DNA from: an uncultured Sutterella sp.
GTDB taxonomy: Bacteria; Pseudomonadota; Gammaproteobacteria; Burkholderiales; Burkholderiaceae_F
Length of the DNA stretch: 14,696 nt
Direction: 5' to 3'
Assembly: GCA_900552195.1 (NCBI GenBank)
Contig: URYO01000012.1
Location: 1-14,696, forward strand
Positions 14,653-14,696 of this stretch are shown here, in pieces. The notes beneath the pieces are model-generated. The model searched no databases. It was not told where the DNA came from and worked only from the letters and a program-made list of their open reading frames with translations. The first letter of the stretch is position 1. Every line of letters begins with the position of its first letter. The translations under genes and the position numbers were made by a program.

Positions 14653-14696
14653 CGTGTGATGGGTAAAGCTTCATTTATCGAATTACAGGATTCAAA
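14647..14696 (+). CDS. lysS: internal fragment resembling lysyl-tRNA synthetase, cut by the window edge
   Basis: The last 50 bases on the plus strand read SRRVMGKASFIELQDS. This closely resembles the conserved strand of the N-terminal anticodon-binding domain of class II LysRS (E. coli has RRIMGKASFVTLQD). No start codon or promoter precedes it; instead the frame runs directly out of the rpsB tail region on the other strand. Two genes joined inside both reading frames point to a chimeric contig end or a rearrangement rather than a functional gene here. The identification rests on about 15 residues. Confidence 0.5.

Noticed and set aside
1..14696. CRISPR arrays, tRNA or rRNA genes, insertion sequences, prophage or toxin-antitoxin genes
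   Set aside because: I looked for direct repeats, cloverleaf-like segments and transposase motifs and saw none. Apart from the 48-aa gene and the right edge, the window is a conserved core operon.

Overview
The window is a compact housekeeping block read almost entirely from the minus strand. Its gene order is rpsB(tail)-tsf-pyrH-[small plus-strand gene]-frr-uppS-cdsA-dxr-rseP-bamA-skp-lpxD-fabZ-lpxA-lpxB-rnhB-rRNA methyltransferase(partial). This is the classical proteobacterial translation / isoprenoid / outer-membrane assembly / lipid A cluster. The rnhB-then-SpoU-methyltransferase ending, together with the protein sequences, points to a Gram-negative betaproteobacterium of the Burkholderiales. 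A gut Sutterellaceae (Sutterella/Parasutterella type) is my best guess from general feel, not from a search.

Layout from right to left, in the direction of transcription. At 14596-14652 lie the last 18 codons of an apparent rpsB. They are followed by a strong intrinsic terminator or attenuator, then tsf (EF-Ts) and pyrH (UMP kinase). Between pyrH and frr is a roughly 470-bp gap. It holds a 48-codon gene on the opposite strand (12652-12798) with its own ribosome binding site, a candidate promoter and a near-perfect terminator. A divergent promoter for frr appears to lie next to a shared inverted repeat. From frr (ribosome recycling) onward the genes are packed within 0-45 bp of each other as far as skp: uppS, cdsA, dxr, rseP, bamA and skp. 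A 153-bp gap containing a strong hairpin separates skp from lpxD. The lpxD-fabZ-lpxA-lpxB-rnhB-methyltransferase genes then follow with almost no spacing or with stop/start overlaps.

How the genes work together: dxr starts MEP isoprenoid synthesis and uppS makes the undecaprenyl carrier lipid. cdsA makes CDP-diacylglycerol for phospholipids. lpxD/fabZ/lpxA/lpxB make acylated lipid A precursors. bamA and skp assemble outer-membrane proteins, and rseP is the intramembrane protease that signals envelope stress. tsf, pyrH, frr, rnhB and the methyltransferase serve translation, nucleotide supply, genome maintenance and RNA modification. All 14 full-length operon genes look intact, with their diagnostic active-site residues present where these could be checked.

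Two places do not fit an ordinary reading. One is the self-contained 48-aa charged, helix-like protein gene between pyrH and frr, which I cannot assign. The other is the right edge: beyond the rpsB tail the last ~47 bases no longer encode rpsB. On the plus strand they read as an internal piece of lysyl-tRNA synthetase, so the window end is probably a chimeric contig end, or else a rearrangement.
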